DNA from: Nocardioides sp.
Lineage (GTDB): Bacteria; Actinomycetota; Actinomycetes; Propionibacteriales; Nocardioidaceae
NCBI GenBank assembly: GCA_025965295.1
Contig: JAOPXF010000390.1
Location: 1 to 7,457, forward strand
Length of the DNA stretch: 7,457 bases
Direction: 5' to 3'
The notes beneath the pieces were generated by a model, which worked only from the letters and a program-made list of their open reading frames with translations, did not search any database and had not been told where the DNA came from. Position numbers and translations under genes: made by a program. Shown here piece by piece: positions 4,984 through 7,457 of this stretch. Each line of letters opens with the position of its first letter. Within the stretch, counting starts at the first letter, position 1.

Positions 4984-7457
4984 GCCCGGCGTCGTGCCGT
5001 CGGCGAGGAGCCGCTCGAGCTCGGCCCGGGTGGGCAGGCCGACGGGCTCGACCACCTCGCCGGTGCGGACGTAGTAGAACGCGGCACGGACGCTCTCCAC
5101 CGGCAGCCCGTGCAGCTCGGCCCAGGCCAGGCGGTAGATCGCCAGCTGGAGCGGGTCGGCCGTCGCCGCGCGGTTGGTCTTCCAGTCGACGAGCAGGAAG
5201 CCGTCGCTGCCGTCGGGGCGACGGTCCGTGAAGACGGCGTCGATCCGGCCGCGGACCACCTGGCCGCCGAGCACCAGCGCGAAGGGAGCCTCGACCTGGT
5301 GCGGGACGCGGTCGCCGAAGGGGCCGGCGACGAACGCCTCCTCGAGCTCGCGGAGGTCGCTCTCGTCGTCGATGCCGGGGTCGGCGCGCCCCGGCAGGTC
5401 CTCGGGGTCGAGCAGCGGCTGCTGGCCGAAGCGCGCCTCGACCCAGGCGTGGAAGAGCGTGCCGAACTTCGCGGCCGGGGAGGGCGGGCGCGGCATCGGG
5501 CGGACCAGCTCACCGGCGAAGGCGGCCGGGTCGTCGCGCAGCCGGGCCAGCGAGGTCGCGGACAGGCTGGCCGGCATGGGCACCGCGACGTCGGAGGACC
5601 GGTCGCGGCGCGCCTCCTCGAGCAGACGCTCCAGCTCGGTGTCCCACTCCTGGACCCGGGCGAGGTCGACCAGGTCGATGTCCGGGTCGAGGAGGGGGTC
5701 GGCGGCGCCGGGACCCGCGTCGAGCGCATCGCCGACGAGCTCGGCCGCGGCGAGCCGGCGCAGCGCCTCGGCGGTGTGCTGGGTGACCGGCCACGGGAAC
5801 TCCCGGACCCCGGCGCGCAGCGGGTTGGGGGTGCCCTTGTCGGGAGGGTCGAGCCAGGCGGTCGGCTCGGCGCCCCAGCCGGCGATCGTCTCGCGGACGA
5901 CCAGCTGGTACGGCGAGGGGCCGAGCGGCGTCTTGCGGTCCTCGCGCCAGAGATAGGAGGAGACGACCAGCCGGTGCCGGGCCCTCGTGAACGCGACGTA
6001 GCCGAGCCGGAGCTCCTCGGTCGCCTCGTGCTCCTTGGTCTCCTGCTGGAGCTCGGCCAGTCCGGCCTTGTCGTGCGCGCGGAGCCGGGGCAGGTCGCGC
6101 TCGTCGCCGCGCAGCGGTGTCGGCAGCATCTCGACCCGGGTCGGCCAGAGCCCGCGGCTGCGGGTGTGCGGGAACTTCTCGACGCAGGCGCCGACGACGA
6201 ACACGACGTCCCACTCGAGCCCCTTGGCGCGGTGCACGGTGAGCAGCTTGACCGAGTCGGCCTCGCTCGGGGTGGCGGCGTCGAGGCCGTTGCCGAGGTC
6301 GTCCTCGGCCTCGAGCCAGGCGAGCAGCGAGGGCAGCGTGACCGTGCCGTCGATGGCCTGGAACTCCGCCACCGCCTTGACGAAGAGGTCGAGGTTCTCG
6401 CGCCGGGCGCGGGCGGCCTCGCTGACCGAGGCGGCCAGCTCGACGTCGATGCCGCACGCCTCGATGATCCGGCGCACCAGCTCGAGGAGCGGCTCGCCGG
6501 CGTGGCCGCGGAGCATCCGCAGCTCGCCGGAGAGCAGCGCGAACCGCTCGCGGGCGGCGCGGGAGTAGGGCAGGTCACCGGGGTCGTCGAGGGCGTCGGA
6601 CAGCGCCGCCACCTCGGTCGGGTCGGCGCCGGCGACGGCGTGGGAGAGCTCGTCTGCCAGCGAGCCGGCGGCGCGCCTGCCCGGTGGCGTGCCGGCGAGC
6701 TGCGCGGCCCGCCGACGGAGCTGGGCGAGGTCGCGGGTGCCGATGGCCCAGCGCGGACCGCTCAGCAGGGTCAGCAGCTCGGCGTTGGCGGTCAGGTCGT
6801 CGAGCAGGGTCAGGGTGGCCAGCACCTCGGCCACCTCGGGCAGCCGGAGCAGGCCGTTGACGCCGACGATCTCGACCGGGATCTCCGCGGCGCTCAGGGC
6901 GTCGAACACGTCGGCGGCGTGCGCGTTGTCGCGCACCAGCACGCCGATCTCGCGCCAGCTGGGGTCGCCCATCGCGGCCCGGGTCGCGACGACCTCGCCG
7001 GCCAGCCACGCGAGCTCACCGGCGTACGCCTCGTGGACGACCGTCTGCACCTCGCCCACCGCGTCGGTGCCGGCCTCGAGGGGGGCGACCTGGGGAAACT
7101 GGTGGTGCAGCGGCCCGGCGAGCCGGTTGGCGACCTCGAGGATGCGCGCGTCGGAGCGCCGGTTGACGGTGAGCGGGTAGGTCGGGACCGGGCTGCCGTC
7201 GGCGTGGGGGAAGTCGTCGCCGAAGCGGAGGATGTTGGAGACCGAGGCACCGCGCCAGCCGTAGATCGCCTGGTTGGGGTCGCCGACCGCGGTGACCGGG
7301 TGCCCGTCGGCGAAGAGCCGGCGCAGCATCAGGGCCTGGCCGACGGAGGTGTCTTGGTACTCGTCGAGCAGCACGATGCGGTACTTGGTGCGCTCGAGCT
7401 CGCCGACCATCGGGTGCTCGTCGGCGAGCCGCGCCGCCAGCGCGATCTGGTCGGAGA
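4981..7457 (-). CDS. adnB: UvrD/RecB-type helicase-nuclease, AdnB-like, C-terminal part (5' end outside the window)
   Basis: This is the C-terminal part, about 824 codons, of a superfamily 1A helicase fused to a RecB-like nuclease. AdnB, with AdnA, resects double-strand breaks in mycobacteria. The frame is open to the right edge, so the Met at 7410 is internal (SDQIALAARLADEHP precedes it) and the Walker A region lies outside. Numbering from that Met: Walker B DEYQDT 16-21, motif III GDPNQAIYGWRGAS 43-56, motif IV-like NRRSD 83-87, motif V VKLLTVHRAKGLEWD 387-401, motif VI LGYVAFTRARHRL 469-481. The nuclease domain has H654, E707, D724 (GRID), D742 and K744 (DWKT), and Q755/Y759, a complete PD-(D/E)XK set. 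Only two cysteines (319, 409) are present, so there is no four-cysteine iron-sulfur site in this part. The motor and nuclease motifs and nearby nudC favour AdnB over AdnA or UvrD. AddA or a stand-alone RecB-like helicase remains possible. Confidence 0.9.
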   Translation of the reverse strand, partial: SDQIALAARLADEHPMVGELERTKYRIVLLDEYQDTSVGQALMLRRLFADGHPVTAVGDPNQAIYGWRGASVSNILRFGDDFPHADGSPVPTYPLTVNRRSDARILEVANRLAGPLHHQFPQVAPLEAGTDAVGEVQTVVHEAYAGELAWLAGEVVATRAAMGDPSWREIGVLVRDNAHAADVFDALSAAEIPVEIVGVNGLLRLPEVAEVLATLTLLDDLTANAELLTLLSGPRWAIGTRDLAQLRRRAAQLAGTPPGRRAAGSLADELSHAVAGADPTEVAALSDALDDPGDLPYSRAARERFALLSGELRMLRGHAGEPLLELVRRIIEACGIDVELAASVSEAARARRENLDLFVKAVAEFQAIDGTVTLPSLLAWLEAEDDLGNGLDAATPSEADSVKLLTVHRAKGLEWDVVFVVGACVEKFPHTRSRGLWPTRVEMLPTPLRGDERDLPRLRAHDKAGLAELQQETKEHEATEELRLGYVAFTRARHRLVVSSYLWREDRKTPLGPSPYQLVVRETIAGWGAEPTAWLDPPDKGTPNPLRAGVREFPWPVTQHTAEALRRLAAAELVGDALDAGPGAADPLLDPDIDLVDLARVQEWDTELERLLEEARRDRSSDVAVPMPASLSATSLARLRDDPAAFAGELVRPMPRPPSPAAKFGTLFHAWVEARFGQQPLLDPEDLPGRADPGIDDESDLRELEEAFVAGPFGDRVPHQVEAPFALVLGGQVVRGRIDAVFTDRRPDGSDGFLLVDWKTNRAATADPLQLAIYRLAWAELHGLPVESVRAAFYYVRTGEVVEPVGLPTRAELERLLADGTTPG

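Noticed and set aside
952..4984. CTAG tetranucleotides (952-955, 4308-4311, 4981-4984) as a dedicated signal
   Set aside because: All three I found lie at gene edges, but they are explained by TAG stop codons and -10 boxes plus the general scarcity of CTAG in coding DNA.
4971..6578. Upstream extension of the SDR-like reading frame through the helicase gene, suggesting a fusion protein
   Set aside because: The extension is a Ser/Arg/Pro/Thr-rich shadow of the helicase-nuclease gene in another frame. The Rossmann motif starts at the ATG at 4970, as expected for an SDR N-terminus.
1..7457. A new defence island, biosynthetic cluster or mobile element
   Set aside because: Every gene belongs to a well-known chromosomal family. 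There are no transposase, integrase, toxin-antitoxin or phage genes, no repeats flanking a block, and no visible shift in composition.

Overview
This window looks like chromosomal DNA from a high-GC actinobacterium. Coding regions use G or C at almost every third position, most genes start with GTG, no start has a clear Shine-Dalgarno sequence, and the protein families and the NudC plus AdnB-like pairing are actinobacterial. A member of the Nocardioidaceae or a related family is a plausible guess, but the sequence alone does not prove it. I see no mobile element, CRISPR array, tRNA, rRNA, attachment site or phage gene. The coding density is very high and no gap between genes exceeds 39 bases.

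Layout. Positions 1-30 are a short gene-free stub past the end of nudC with nothing recognisable. nudC (31-942, minus) encodes a Nudix NAD(H)/NAD-RNA hydrolase. A 23-base gap holds two divergent promoter -10 hexamers that share their TA. On the plus strand follow deoD (966-1709, hexameric-type purine nucleoside phosphorylase), selO (1733-3193, protein AMPylase) and an FAD/NAD(P)H monooxygenase-like gene (3233-4294). A perfect 8-bp hairpin at the end of the monooxygenase gene probably stops transcription from both directions. Converging from the right are a short-chain dehydrogenase-like gene (4308-4970, minus) that lacks the family's catalytic tyrosine, and a large helicase-nuclease gene (4981 to beyond the right edge, minus) that resembles AdnB of the AdnAB double-strand-break resection machine.

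How the genes may work together. nudC and an adnB-type gene also lie close together in mycobacteria, so the window is probably an ancestral nudC-adnB neighbourhood with extra metabolic and redox genes between them, three of them on the opposite strand. NudC breaks down NAD(H), SelO AMPylates redox proteins in other bacteria, and the flavoprotein and SDR-like protein have nucleotide-cofactor folds. A loose nucleotide/redox theme is visible, but nothing shows these genes form one dedicated system.

The most distinctive signal is regulatory. Four of the five complete genes have a TANNNT hexamer ending 6 or 7 bases before the start codon, the arrangement expected for leaderless mRNAs. I do not see a convincing new defence or biosynthetic system here.
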